Of a stretch of DNA of 34,765 nt, positions 24,831-34,700 are shown piece after piece (position 1 is the first letter of the stretch; every line of letters begins with the position of its first letter). The DNA is from Candidatus Omnitrophota bacterium. GTDB taxonomy: Bacteria > Omnitrophota > Omnitrophia > Omnitrophales > Aquincolibacteriaceae. The position numbers were made by a program, and so were the translations under genes. The notes under the pieces are model-generated. The model saw nothing but the letters and a program-made list of their open reading frames with translations. It searched no databases and was not told where the DNA came from. The stretch covers positions 86,958 to 121,722 of the forward strand of contig CAISGE010000015.1 of the NCBI GenBank assembly GCA_903884815.1, given 5' to 3'.

Positions 24831-25007
24831 TCTAGTTAGCAGCAATAGGTCCTCAGATCATGCGTTAAACAATGTGTGTTGTTGAGGTTAGGTTTCGCTG
24901 CTTCGTCGAAGTTTTAAAGTCCAGTTCACGCCGGCCCGGATAGGGCTGGTTACGATTGACGCGAGGCGTCTCGTCCACGCCGCGCGGAAATTGAGAAAGC
25001 CCAGTTG

Positions 25008-26666
25008 ATGCCCAAAATGTTTTTGAGGTTGTCAAAATGTGGAATTTTATGCCCACTTAAAATCGCTACGCGAGTGAGCGCGTGCAAAGCCGCGCTCGCT
25101 GTTGCTATATTTCTCCTCTTGTTTTCCTCCGTTGCTTCCGCGAATAACATTGTCCTGGCCAACAGTAAACTTATAAATAAGAACGCGCTCGCCAATACCA
25201 TCCAGGTTCAGTTCGATCTTTCCTGGGACAACGCCTGGCGAGATGCGGATAATTATGACGCGGCGTGGGTGTTCGGAAAATACTGCCTCTCGGATTGTGC
25301 CGACGGGGGCACCGGCACCTGGCATCATATGACGATGAAAGGCTCGGGAGAACAACCTGACGGTTTTGTCCACGGTGTCGGAGATCCGAGCGTTGATATT
25401 ATTGTTCCGAGCGACAAAAAAGGTGTTTTAGTTCAGCTCCAGGGTGTGGGGACCGGGACGGTTTCAAAGACCGGCATGCAGTTCGTGTGGGATTACGGCG
25501 CGGACGGGGTAAGCGACACGCAGGTGACGCAATCGGGCATGAAATTCCGCCTCTTCGCGATCGAGATGGTGTATATCCCCGAAGGCTCTTTTACCGCGGG
25601 AGACGGCTATTCTAACGCTTCTTTCGGTTTAAACGGTAGCGGTCCTTGGAGCATCACAAGCGAAGATCCCATCACCACTCAGAATAGTGAACCCTACGAC
25701 TATGAGTACACGTCGGCCTACGTTCTCGACGAAGCCTCCACCAACGAAATTTTCACGATCCCCGCAGCCTTCCCGAAAGGCTACGGCGCGTTTTATCTCA
25801 TGAAATACGAGATCTCTCAAGGGCAGTACGTCCGTTTTCTGAACACGCTCACCCGCACCCAGCAGCAAACGCGCGTAGCGTCCGATATTTCCGGAGACGC
25901 CGTGGCGAATAACTATGTGATGGCTAATGATACAGCCTCCGAATATCGCAACACGATACAGTGCCCGACGACGGGAAACGGCACATCTCCGGAGCGCGTC
26001 ATATTCAATACCGGTTCCCGTGATGCCCGCGCTGCGAGTTATATCTCCTGGATGGATCTCATGGCGTACGCCGACTGGGCGGGTTTAAGGCCCATGACGG
26101 AGCTGGAGTTCGAGAAAGCCGCGCGCGGTCCCGAGGCGCCCGTGGCCGGGGAATACGCCTGGGGGACGACGAATATCACGCAATGCGATGAGCTCAATCA
26201 TAGCCCGGAAGACGGCAACGAGACTTGCGTCACCGGAGGCGCCAATTGCAATTTTAACTGGACAGAGTCTGTCAATGGCGACGGCGGGATGGGCCCTTTG
26301 CGCGTCGGTATTTTCGCGACGGGTTCGACGGATACGCGCGAGAAATCCGGCGCGGGTTATTACGGCAATCTGGATCTGAGCGGCAATGAAGACGAAAGAA
26401 CCGTGACGGTGGGGAATGCCGCGGGGCGCGCATTCACGGGCACGCATGGGGATGGAACGCTGAGTACGAACGGCAACGCGGATGTACCGGATTGGCCGGG
26501 CTACACGTCCGGCGAAGTCACCGGCGCCGACGGTGCGGGCGCGCGCGGCAACGATTTTGGCTACGATTATAGCTACGGGATGATATCAGAAAGAGGCCAA
26601 GCGGCTGCTGGAGATGCCACCCGCTTCACCAGTTATTGTGGCCGGCTCGCGAGGACGGCGCCATGA
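25008..26666 (+). CDS. Exported SUMF1/FGE-type (C-type-lectin-fold) protein, copy 1
   Basis: The 552-residue protein has a signal peptide at about residues 26-46 (ALAVAIFLLLFSSVASA), a beta-rich N-terminal domain (about 47-185, with WDNAWRD and a FGKYC...C motif), and a formylglycine-generating-enzyme-like domain (about 190-552). Family landmarks are MVYIPEGSFTAGDG, FYLMKYEISQGQYVRFLNTL, SWMDLMAYADWAGLRPMTEL followed by EFEKAARG, and GNLDLSGN. The two active-site cysteines of true FGE are not evident, so it is more likely a binding protein than an enzyme. Two positions are unusual: the expected LWE after SGN reads EDE, and the usual GFRGG-x-W near the end reads GARGNDF. The final 36 codons before LARTAP are highly different from copy 2. 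ATG 25008 was preferred to TTG 25005; the ribosome binding site is weak. Confidence 0.85.
   Translation: MPKMFLRLSKCGILCPLKIATRVSACKAALAVAIFLLLFSSVASANNIVLANSKLINKNALANTIQVQFDLSWDNAWRDADNYDAAWVFGKYCLSDCADGGTGTWHHMTMKGSGEQPDGFVHGVGDPSVDIIVPSDKKGVLVQLQGVGTGTVSKTGMQFVWDYGADGVSDTQVTQSGMKFRLFAIEMVYIPEGSFTAGDGYSNASFGLNGSGPWSITSEDPITTQNSEPYDYEYTSAYVLDEASTNEIFTIPAAFPKGYGAFYLMKYEISQGQYVRFLNTLTRTQQQTRVASDISGDAVANNYVMANDTASEYRNTIQCPTTGNGTSPERVIFNTGSRDARAASYISWMDLMAYADWAGLRPMTELEFEKAARGPEAPVAGEYAWGTTNITQCDELNHSPEDGNETCVTGGANCNFNWTESVNGDGGMGPLRVGIFATGSTDTREKSGAGYYGNLDLSGNEDERTVTVGNAAGRAFTGTHGDGTLSTNGNADVPDWPGYTSGEVTGADGAGARGNDFGYDYSYGMISERGQAAAGDATRFTSYCGRLARTAP
26535..26642 (+). other. Hypervariable 3' block of SUMF1-like copy 1 (variable-region candidate)
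   Basis: Aligned without gaps to 28367-28474, this 108-base block is about half identical (54 of 108 by hand count). The sequence upstream is roughly 80-85% identical and the 193 bases downstream are 98% identical. Many differing codons keep a pyrimidine third base and differ at the first two positions (for example AAC/GGC, TTC/ACC, GAT/TAT), as expected if the template had AAY codons. Others do not fit that pattern. It codes the ligand-facing end of a C-type-lectin-like fold. Confidence 0.45.
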
Positions 26667-26835
26667 TTTTCATCTATGAAAAATTAACAGAAATCATGAC
26701 TGTCCAAACTATTCATTTCTTTTCCAGAATGGTAGTTTGGACTGCCCCAATTTCCAAAATGCGGAAATTGAAAAGGATTGGGACTGCGCTTGACTTCCAG
26801 TTTGAAAAAATGGATGAAAGTCAAGGCGCCATGAT
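26643..26835 (+). repeat. Conserved 193-base element after SUMF1-like copy 1
   Basis: It is identical to 28475-28667 except for four substitutions. It begins with the last codons of the gene (palindrome CTCGCGAG, then GGCGCC), then carries two perfect stems: CAATTTCC/GGAAATTG (26748-26770, loop of seven) and CTTGACTT/AAGTCAAG (26789-26825). It ends at the ATG of the following gene. A reading frame (MIFIYEKLTEIMTVQ...) runs right through it from an ATGA overlap with the stop of copy 1. The high conservation next to a variable block resembles a homing or recombination signal. Confidence 0.75.
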
Positions 26836-28498
26836 AAATGCGTACGGAGTACGGAGTACGGCGTACGGAGAACAAACCAAAGCGTACGGAGTTCGGAGTA
26901 AGGCGAAAGGGCGGAAGCCGGCACTCTTTGCCCTCGTGCTTTGCTGCGTTTTCTCCACGACCGCATTCGCCAATAACCTTTCCATCACGAACGTCTCCCT
27001 TCGCAGTAAGAATGTCGATGCGGGGACCATCGCCATCGAGTTCGACATTTCGTGGGAGAACTCCTGGAAGGACGCGACGAATAGCGACGCCGTCTGGGTG
27101 TTCGCCAAATACTGCACGGCGAATTGCGCCGACGGCTCCACCGGCACCTGGCATCACGCGACGCTTGCGAACTTCGGGACCAATCCGGCGGGTTTTAGCG
27201 GCGGTAAATTCACCCCGATGGACGTGATCGTTCCAGGCGACGAGAAGGGGGCTTTTATCCAGCGTAGCGGGACGGGGACGGGGACCGTGGCCAATACGTT
27301 TGCTAAACTTACGTGGAACTACTCCGCGGATGGCGTGAGCGATGCTGATGCGAACGGTGCGAACACCCGCATCCGCGTCTTCGGGATCGAGATGACCTAT
27401 ATTCCGTCGGGCGCTTTTTATATCGGTGACGGGAACGGGTCGTCTGAGTCAAACTATGCTTTCCATCAGAATGGCGTGGACAACACAGCGGTTCAGATCA
27501 CCGGAACTCCCAAATCTATTACCGTCGATGCTAATGGGTTCGACGATATCGACTCGTCGCCCCTCTCGATCAACGCAGGCGGTATTACTGGAAATTCAAG
27601 CTGGCCTACCGGCTACAAGGCGTTCTATCTCATGAAATACGAACTTTCGCAGGGCCAGTACGTGCAGTTTTTGAACATGCTCACGCGCACTCAGCAGGGG
27701 ACGCGCGTGAAATCGACTGTTTCCGGTTCGAACGTAACGAATAATTTCGTGATGAGCGATACCACGTACGCTTCATTTCGCAGCACGATACAATGCTCCA
27801 CGACAGGGAACGGCACCTCTCCGACCCGCGTGATCTTTAATGCCGGTGGCCGGGATTCCCGTGCGGCGAGCACCCTTTCCTGGATGGATCAAATGGCCTA
27901 CGCGGATTGGGCGGCCTTGAGGCCTTTTACGGAGCTGGAATACGAGAAAGCCGCGCGCGGGACTGCGGCCCCGGTGTATGGGGAATTCGCCTGGGGGACG
28001 ACGACTATCACACAATGCGCCACGATCAGCGGCACGGAAGATGGCACCGAGACCTGTGCCACTTCGGGCGGTAATTGTAACCATTATGGTTTGTCCGCGT
28101 TCAGCGGCGGCGATGGGGATTCTGGGGCCTTGCGTACCGGCATCTTCGCGACGGCCTCGTCCAATACACGAGAGAAAGCCGGTGCGGGGTTTTACGGCAA
28201 TCTGGATCTGAGCGGAAATTTGTGGGAACACCCCGTAACGGTGGGAAATGCCGCGGGGCGGGCGTTCACGGGCACGCATGGGGATGGAACGCTGAGCACA
28301 AACGGCAATGCCAACGTGTCCAACTGGCCGGGATACAGCTCCGGAGAAGTCACCGGCGCCACGGGCATGGGTTTTCGCGGCGGCGATTGGGGCTATGGTG
28401 CCTCGTTCGCGAAAACTTCGGTCCGACTTATCGCGGCGAATTCGTATCCCGACCGTACCTCCAGTGACGGCGGTCGGCTCGCGAGGACGGCGCCATGA
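26831..28498 (+). CDS. Exported SUMF1/FGE-type (C-type-lectin-fold) protein, copy 2
   Basis: Tandem paralogue of copy 1, displaced by about 1832 bases. From ATG 26831 it has 555 residues: a heptad-repeat tail (AYGVRSTAYG), a signal peptide (about residues 31-46, ALFALVLCCVFSTTAFA), the same N-terminal beta domain (WENSWKD, FAKYC...C) and the FGE-like domain (MTYIPSGAFYIGDG, FYLMKYELSQGQYVQFLNML, SWMDQMAYADWAALRPFTEL). This copy keeps the canonical SGNLWEHPVTVG and GFRGGDWG motifs that copy 1 lost. The frame is open further upstream, and an ATG at 26663 overlapping the stop of copy 1 (ATGA) would add 56 residues; the downstream start was chosen because it puts the signal peptide at the same distance as in copy 1. 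No FGE active-site cysteine pair is visible. Confidence 0.85.
   Translation: MINAYGVRSTAYGEQTKAYGVRSKAKGRKPALFALVLCCVFSTTAFANNLSITNVSLRSKNVDAGTIAIEFDISWENSWKDATNSDAVWVFAKYCTANCADGSTGTWHHATLANFGTNPAGFSGGKFTPMDVIVPGDEKGAFIQRSGTGTGTVANTFAKLTWNYSADGVSDADANGANTRIRVFGIEMTYIPSGAFYIGDGNGSSESNYAFHQNGVDNTAVQITGTPKSITVDANGFDDIDSSPLSINAGGITGNSSWPTGYKAFYLMKYELSQGQYVQFLNMLTRTQQGTRVKSTVSGSNVTNNFVMSDTTYASFRSTIQCSTTGNGTSPTRVIFNAGGRDSRAASTLSWMDQMAYADWAALRPFTELEYEKAARGTAAPVYGEFAWGTTTITQCATISGTEDGTETCATSGGNCNHYGLSAFSGGDGDSGALRTGIFATASSNTREKAGAGFYGNLDLSGNLWEHPVTVGNAAGRAFTGTHGDGTLSTNGNANVSNWPGYSSGEVTGATGMGFRGGDWGYGASFAKTSVRLIAANSYPDRTSSDGGRLARTAP
26838..26908 (+). repeat. Heptanucleotide tandem tract (TACGGAG units)
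   Basis: About eight units of seven bases with the consensus TACGGAG or TACGGCG, some degenerate, occupy the start of SUMF1-like copy 2. In frame they encode YGVRSTA-type heptads ahead of the signal peptide. A related tract lies at 28673-28770. Confidence 0.8.
28367..28474 (+). other. Hypervariable 3' block of SUMF1-like copy 2 (variable-region candidate)
   Basis: Counterpart of 26535-26642. The encoded residues follow the pattern usual for this fold: GFRGGDWGYGASFAKTSVRL, then a short loop and SDGGRLARTAP. Compared with copy 1, surface-loop residues differ while scaffold codons (RG, GxA, LARTAP) are kept. Confidence 0.45.
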
Positions 28499-28667
28499 TT
28501 TTCATCTATAAAAAATTAATAGAAATCATGACTGTGCAAACTATTCATTTCTTTTCCAGAATGGTAGTTTGGACTGCCCCAATTTCCAAAATGCGGAAAT
28601 TGAAAAGGATTGGGACTGCACTTGACTTCCAGTTTGAAAAAATGGATGAAAGTCAAGGCGCCATGAT
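28475..28667 (+). repeat. Conserved 193-base element after SUMF1-like copy 2
   Basis: Second copy of the element at 26643-26835, with four differences over 193 bases and both hairpin stems intact (28580-28602 and 28621-28657). The downstream gene here is unrelated to the one after the first copy, so the element travels with the 3' end of the SUMF1-like gene and not with what follows. Confidence 0.75.
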
Positions 28668-28791
28668 GAACGAGTACGGAGTACGGCGTAAGGTGTACGG
28701 AGTAAGACGAAAAAGCTACACTGCGCAAAGCCTCGCGCCCTACGCCTTCCGCCGTACGCCTTCCGCCGTATTTGAGGCGGCGCCACAATGA
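28663..28791 (+). CDS. Possible short leader ORF before the giant repeat-protein gene
   Basis: This 42-codon frame starts at the same relative ATG as SUMF1-like copy 2 and ends in a TGA that overlaps the ATG of the giant gene (ATGA at 28788-28791). Most of it is the heptanucleotide tract, giving a basic peptide (MNEYGVRRKVYGVRRKSY). The frame is also open back to 28495. Its likely value, if any, is translational coupling; it could equally be chance. Confidence 0.2.
   Translation: MMNEYGVRRKVYGVRRKSYTAQSLAPYAFRRTPSAVFEAAPQ
28673..28770 (+). repeat. Degenerate heptanucleotide tract, second location
   Basis: TACGGAG-type units run on the plus strand from about 28675, then the reverse-complement form (TACGCCT and TCCGCCG alternating) from about 28741 to 28769. 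The two halves are therefore loosely inverted. The tract lies directly before the start of the giant repeat protein. Confidence 0.6.
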
Positions 28792-31700
28792 GTTTCCTCC
28801 ACTTCTTCAACAAACGGAACCGGACGTACCGGCGCATTGTGTGGCTGACGACGGTGCTTTTCTGTTTGTGGTCAACGCTCGGCTACGCGGCTTACACCTA
28901 CGGCGGTAGCGGCGGCGGGGGCGGATCGGGCGAAGGCATTGGGGAAACCGAAACCTGGTACGGCGGCAGCTACGGCGGCGACGCGTATGTCGAAGGCGAG
29001 CCCGACAAGACGGCGACGGGGCTGATGTTCACGACCCAACCGGCGAACAGTATGGCGGGCCAGGTTTTTAACGTGGTGGTTCAGATCGTGGACGCCAACG
29101 GGGATGTTGTCACCAGCGGGTCCGATTCGACAAAGACCGTGACGCTGGCGCTTTTGAACAACCCCGCGGGCGGAACGCTTTCCGGAACCAAAACCAAGGC
29201 TGCGGTCGCCGGCGTCGCGGATTACACCGGCAAGTCGCTTTCGCTCAATCTGGCGGGCGATCTTTACACGATCCAGGCGAGCGCCACGCTTGACACGGCG
29301 GGGGCCGTTACGGCGGTTTCCAATTCCTTCAGCATCGGCACCGGCATCGGTTATGCCGTGAAATCCGAATTGTCGTATGACGCGGGCGTTTACCGCATCA
29401 ACAGCTGGCTCGAGTCGCAGGGGACGATCGTTGCGGACGCCTCTTTCAGCAGTTCGAATATTACCGTGACGATCGTGGACCGCAACGGCGATTCCGTGAC
29501 CGCTCCCGTGTTTGACAAAATGATGAACAACAGCGTTTTCCGTCACAGCTGGGTCCCGCCCTCGAGCGGCGCCTACACCTACCTCGCCAACGTGGCGATC
29601 ACCTACAATGGCTCCACTTTCGCCGGCAATTTCACCTACAACCCGGCGGTGATGGGCGGCACGCTCGCGACGATCGGCACGCAAACCGCCGCGATCAACT
29701 GGGCGGACGTGAGCCACATCAAGGACACCGCCGACACCCTTAATGCCAGGATGAACTGGAACGACATCAATGCGATCAAGTCCGCGGTGGGGGTTCATGT
29801 GTCCGGCGGATCCATGGCGAGTCAGATCGCGACTATTCTGGCTAATACCAGCAAGGCGAACTGGGACGACATCGGTACGATGGGTTCGCGCGGCGGCATC
29901 AACTGGGAAGATCTCCGGGTGCTTGCGAAGGCGGGGATTCGCTGGCAGGAGCTCGGCGTTGCCGGCATCAATTGGGCGGATCTCGCGGTGGTCACCAAAC
30001 AGGGCGTGAACTGGGCGGACCTTGGCCGCGTCACCAAACAAGGCATTAACTGGGCGGATGTCGGCGCGATGGCCGCGCAGGGCGTGAACTGGCAGGATCT
30101 TAAAAAAATGACGATGCAGCGCGTCAACTGGAGCGGCATCGAAGCGCTCGCCTCGGCCGGCGTCAACTGGACCGGCATTACCGCGCTGTCCCAGGCCCAG
30201 GTGAACTGGAGCAGGATCGAATCCCTTGCCTCCGCCAATATCAACTGGACCGGCATAGACGCGCTCTCGAAAGCCGGCGTGAACTGGACCGGCATGGAGT
30301 CGCTGTCGAAGGCGCAGGTGAACTGGACGGGGATCAATGCTCTTTCGAAATCCGGTGTGAATTGGATGGGGGTCGAGGCGTTGTCGAAGGCCGGCGTGAA
30401 CTGGACGGGAATTGACGCTCTGTCGAAATCGCAGGTGAACTGGACGGGGATTGACGCTTTGTCTAAAGGCGGCGTGAAATGGGTCGGGGCTGCCAACGTT
30501 TTTAACAGCATTAATGGTCACATGAGTTTTGTTGGTTTCGACAGCCTTTGCGCTCTCATATCGGGCATGGGAGCTGCGAATGCGGTAAATGTTGGAGCCA
30601 TGTTGAGGTCCATGAGTGACGTGGCCGTCAACTGGAATGATGTGGCGACGATGTCATCGCGGCGCGTCAACTGGAACGATATTGGCGTAATGTCGGCGGC
30701 GCATACCAATTGGTCGGATATCGCGCGGATGTCGGCGATCGGCGTGAATTGGACGGGTATCGATGCGATGTCAAAGGCGGGAGTGAACTGGCCCGGGATT
30801 GAAGCGCTTTCCAGAGGCGGGGTCAACTGGGCGGGGATCGAAGCTCTTTCGACGTCGGGCGTCAACTGGCCGGGGATCGAAGCTCTTTCGACGTCGGGCG
30901 TCAACTGGCCCAGCGTTGGCATGGTCGCGAACGCCATGGCATCTTCGGGTTATGGGAGCACCGCTGGCTGGGCCAGTATCAACACCATTGCTCGCGTTGC
31001 AGCAGCGCAAGATGAAGCCGGTTATGGTAGTTCGGGTGCTGGCAATCCTTGGCTCGATCTCGCTCAGCTCGTTTTCAACACGAAGGAAGCTTTTGGGACT
31101 TCGTATACCGGTTGGTCAGCGCTCAATAACCTCGCAACCTCCATGAACGCGGCGGCCGTCAACTGGAATGACATCGGCGTGATGTCGGGCGTTGGGACGA
31201 ACTGGCTGGATATTCAGAAAATGGCGGCAACGGGAGTAAACTGGTCGGGCATTGACGCGCTGTCGAAGGCAAAGGTGAACTGGACCGGGATCGAGGCTTT
31301 GTCCAAGGGCGGCGTGAACTGGACGGGCATTGACGCACTGTCGAAGGCGCTTGTGAACTGGCCGATGCTTACTTCGATGCTGACTGGCTTGAAAAACGCG
31401 GATATTTCTACCAGCCAGTCGTTCACCGGCAGTGGTACGGGTTGGGCGGCTCTTTCAAACGTGGCAACTGCCGCGAATTCGGCGGGTTATGGCGGCTCAG
31501 CGACTTGGGATACTATCAAAAACGTCGCAACCGCCTCGAATCAGGCGGGTTATGGCAGCTCAGCGACTTGGAATACTCTCAAAAACGTCGCAAGCGCCGC
31601 GAGTTCGTCGGGTTTTGGAACTTCCACTGCCTGGGCGGCCCTCAACGGCGTCGCAACTTCCGCGAATATTGCGGGTTTTGGGAATCCTGGGCTCGGTTGG

Positions 31701-34700
31701 TCGACCCTCTACGGCCTCGCTGCCGCCTCGAATAATGCGGGTTTTGGGACTTCGGGGCAAGGCTGGGCGGCTCTCTTTACTGCTGCCAACGCCATTAGCG
31801 GTTCGTCCATGAATTCACCTGCCGCGTTCAACCGGCTTGGGGAATTTTTTGCCGCGGCGAATAATGCCGCGAATGCGGCAGGCTATAACATAGCTAATGC
31901 AGGTACCACGTTTGGGGCACTTTTCGCTGAATTAAACGACGCTGGGGGGGGGGTTCAAATTGCAGACATGCTTGGCAACATGACTGCCGTGGATTGGGCC
32001 GATGTCGGGTTGATGTCGCAAAAGCATGTCAACTGGAACGATATCGCGACGATGTCGTCGCGGCACGTCAACTGGAACGACATCGGTGTGATGTCCGGGG
32101 TGGGCACGAACTGGCTGGATATTCAGAAAATGGCGGCGACACGCGTCAATTGGTCGGGTATTGACGCGCTGTCGAAGGCGGGCGTGGATTGGGTTGCGCT
32201 TAAAAACGTCGCGGGTTCTATGAACACTTCGGGTTATGGGGATATCAGTGGCTGGGCTAGTCTTAACACCGTCTCCTCGATCGCCGCGGAGCAGTTTGCA
32301 AGAGGCTTCGGTTTCGGAACTGGTGGGGGTACTGGTTGGATCGATCTCGCTCAGTTCATTCCCCAAACGCAGGCAGCTTTTGGGACTGCGGGTACCGGTT
32401 GGTTAGCTCTCAACAACCTCGCAACCTCCATGAACGCGGCGGCCGTGAACTGGAATGATATCGGTGTGATGTCCGGGGTGGGCACGAACTGGCTGGATAT
32501 TCAGAAAATGGCGGCAACGCGCGTGAACTGGTCGGGCATTGACGCGCTGTCGAAAGCGGGCGTGAATTGGCCCGATATTACCAAGATGAGTAAGGCTGGC
32601 GTTGACTGGGTTGTTGCGAAGAAGTTTTTTGAAGGGATCAATGGCCTTTGTTACGATCAGGCGAGTTGCTCTGGCCATGAACTCAATGACATGTACAACA
32701 GATATGGAAACCTGTGGGGTTCCCTCTCCAGCGTTGCTATTGCCGCGAATGCCCAGGGTTTTGGGAGTATGGGGAGCGGTTGGGCGACCCTCAGCAACGT
32801 CGTAAGCTCAGCGAATAGTGCGGGTTATGGAACTTCTGCTACTTGGGACACCATCAAAGGCGTCGCTAGCGCCGCGAATGCGGCGGGCTATGGATCTTCG
32901 GCTGTTTGGGGGACCCTTAACGGTGTTGCATCTGCCGCGAACTATGCTGGTTTTGGGTCTATGGGGAGCGGGTGGTCGACGCTCGGCGGCGTCGTAACCT
33001 CCGCGAATATGTCGGGTTTTGGGAGTATGGGGAACGGTTGGGCGACCCTCAACGACGTTGCTACCGGCGCGAATTCCCAGGGTTTTTCGTCCATGGGCGG
33101 TTCTTGGGGCGTTCTCAGAGGCGTCGTCGAAGGCGCTTCCGGGGCGATGTTTTCGAGTGCCGGGGGCGGTTGGATAAAACTCGGCGTGGTCGCTAATAGC
33201 TTAGGCTCCTCCAACATGTCCGCGGATTCATTTAATGCCCTTCATACGCTTTTACAGGGGATGGGCGGAGGGGGGAATGTGGCGGCCCTGAATGCGGCGG
33301 GAAATATGCTACGGGCTATGGGGGCGGCGCAGGTCAATTGGCAGGATATCGCGACGATGTCGTCGCGGCATGTCAACTGGAACGACATCGCTGCGATGTC
33401 GGGCGTCGGGACGAACTGGCTGGACATCTCGAAAATGGCGGCTGCGGGAGTGAACTGGCTGGATCTGGCGAAGATGACGGGCACCGGGATGAACTGGACG
33501 GAGACGATCAACTGGGGCAATTTGGCGGCTCTTTCCAAGGTGGCGGTGAACTGGATGGATATCAAAAAGATGAGCGATACGAATGTGAACTGGACCGGGA
33601 TCGACGCGATGTCGCGGGGCGGGATCAACTGGACGAATTTCGGGGAGATGTCGGCCGCAGGGGTCAACTGGATCGGGGTTGACGCGATGTCAAAGGCGGG
33701 CGTGAACTGGTCGGGGATCGGGGCGCTTTCGAAGGCGGGCGTGAACTGGACGGGTGTCGAGGCCTTGTCGAAGGGAGGCGTGAACTGGACGGGGATTGAT
33801 GCATTGAGTAAGTCGGGCTTGAACTGGACAGGGATTGAATCGTTGTCCCGTGCCGGGGTGAATTGGACGGGCGTTGAAGCTTTGTCGCGGGGGGGTGTGA
33901 ATTGGACGGGGATCAATGCGCTGTCGAAAGCGGGCGTGAACTGGACGGGGATCGATGCGCTTTCGAAGTCTGGCGTGAACTGGACGGGGATCGAAGCGAT
34001 GTCGAGGGCCGCCATCAACTGGACGGGGATGGACGTGCTTTCGAGAGCCGGAGTGAATTGGACGGGTATCGAGGCACTGTCAAGAGCCGGCATCAATTGG
34101 GGGGGGATCGAGGCGTTGTCGCGCGGTGGGGTGAATTGGCCGGGGATGGATGAGATAAGCCGTTCGAGGATCAATTGGACGGGGCTTGAGGCTTTGTCCC
34201 GAGGCGGGATCAACTGGACGGGGATGGAGGCGCTGTCGAAGGCCGGAGTGAACTGGACGGGGATCGACACGATGTCGAGATCCGGGGTCAACTGGACGGG
34301 CGTTGAAGCTTTATCGCGCGGGGGGATCAACTGGACGGGGGTCGATGCTTTGTCGCGCGGCGGAGTGAACTGGTTGGGCGTTGATGTGCTGTCGAAAGCG
34401 GGCGTGAACTGGACGGGGATCGAGGCGTTGTCTCGTGGCGGAGTGAACTGGACGGGGATCGATGCGCTTTCGAAATCTGGAGTGAATTGGACGGGGATCG
34501 ATGCGCTTTCGAAATCTGGTGTGAATTGGACGGGGATCGAAGCGTTGTCGAAGGGCGGCGTGAACTGGACGGGGATTGAGGCTCTTTCCAAGAGTGGCGT
34601 GAACTGGACGGGCGTTGAGGCGTTGTCGCGTGGGGGCGTGAACTGGACGGGGATTAATGCCTTATCCCGTGGGGGCGTGAACTGGACAGGTATCGACGCG

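Larger units (their letters stand above)
24414..25007. other. Hairpin-rich intergenic region between secretion operon and surface-protein locus
   Basis: No credible gene was found in these 594 bases. They hold several perfect inverted repeats: CGGGAATTG/CAATTCCCG (24612-24641, with eight T in the loop), GAGCGGG/CCCGCTC (24658-24677), GGCCAAAAAA/TTTTTTGGCC (24733-24770), CCTAT/ATAGG (24791-24806) and GACGC/GCGTC near 24958. A direct repeat AAGAAATAG occurs twice near 24693-24711. The last 170 bases form the leader of the first SUMF1-like gene. Confidence 0.6.

Noticed and set aside
25008..28498. True sulfatase-activating formylglycine-generating enzymes
   Set aside because: The active-site cysteine pair expected near the C-terminal end is not visible in either copy, and no sulfatase gene is nearby.
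28872..30521. 549-codon minus-strand open frame
   Set aside because: It mirrors the repeat array in a stop-free unit, has no signal peptide or ribosome binding site, and the plus strand has a continuous gene with a start, signal peptide and Ig-like domains.
33242..34591. 449-codon minus-strand open frame of QFTPAFDSA-type repeats
   Set aside because: Same reason: it is the complement of the 39-base repeats of the plus-strand gene.
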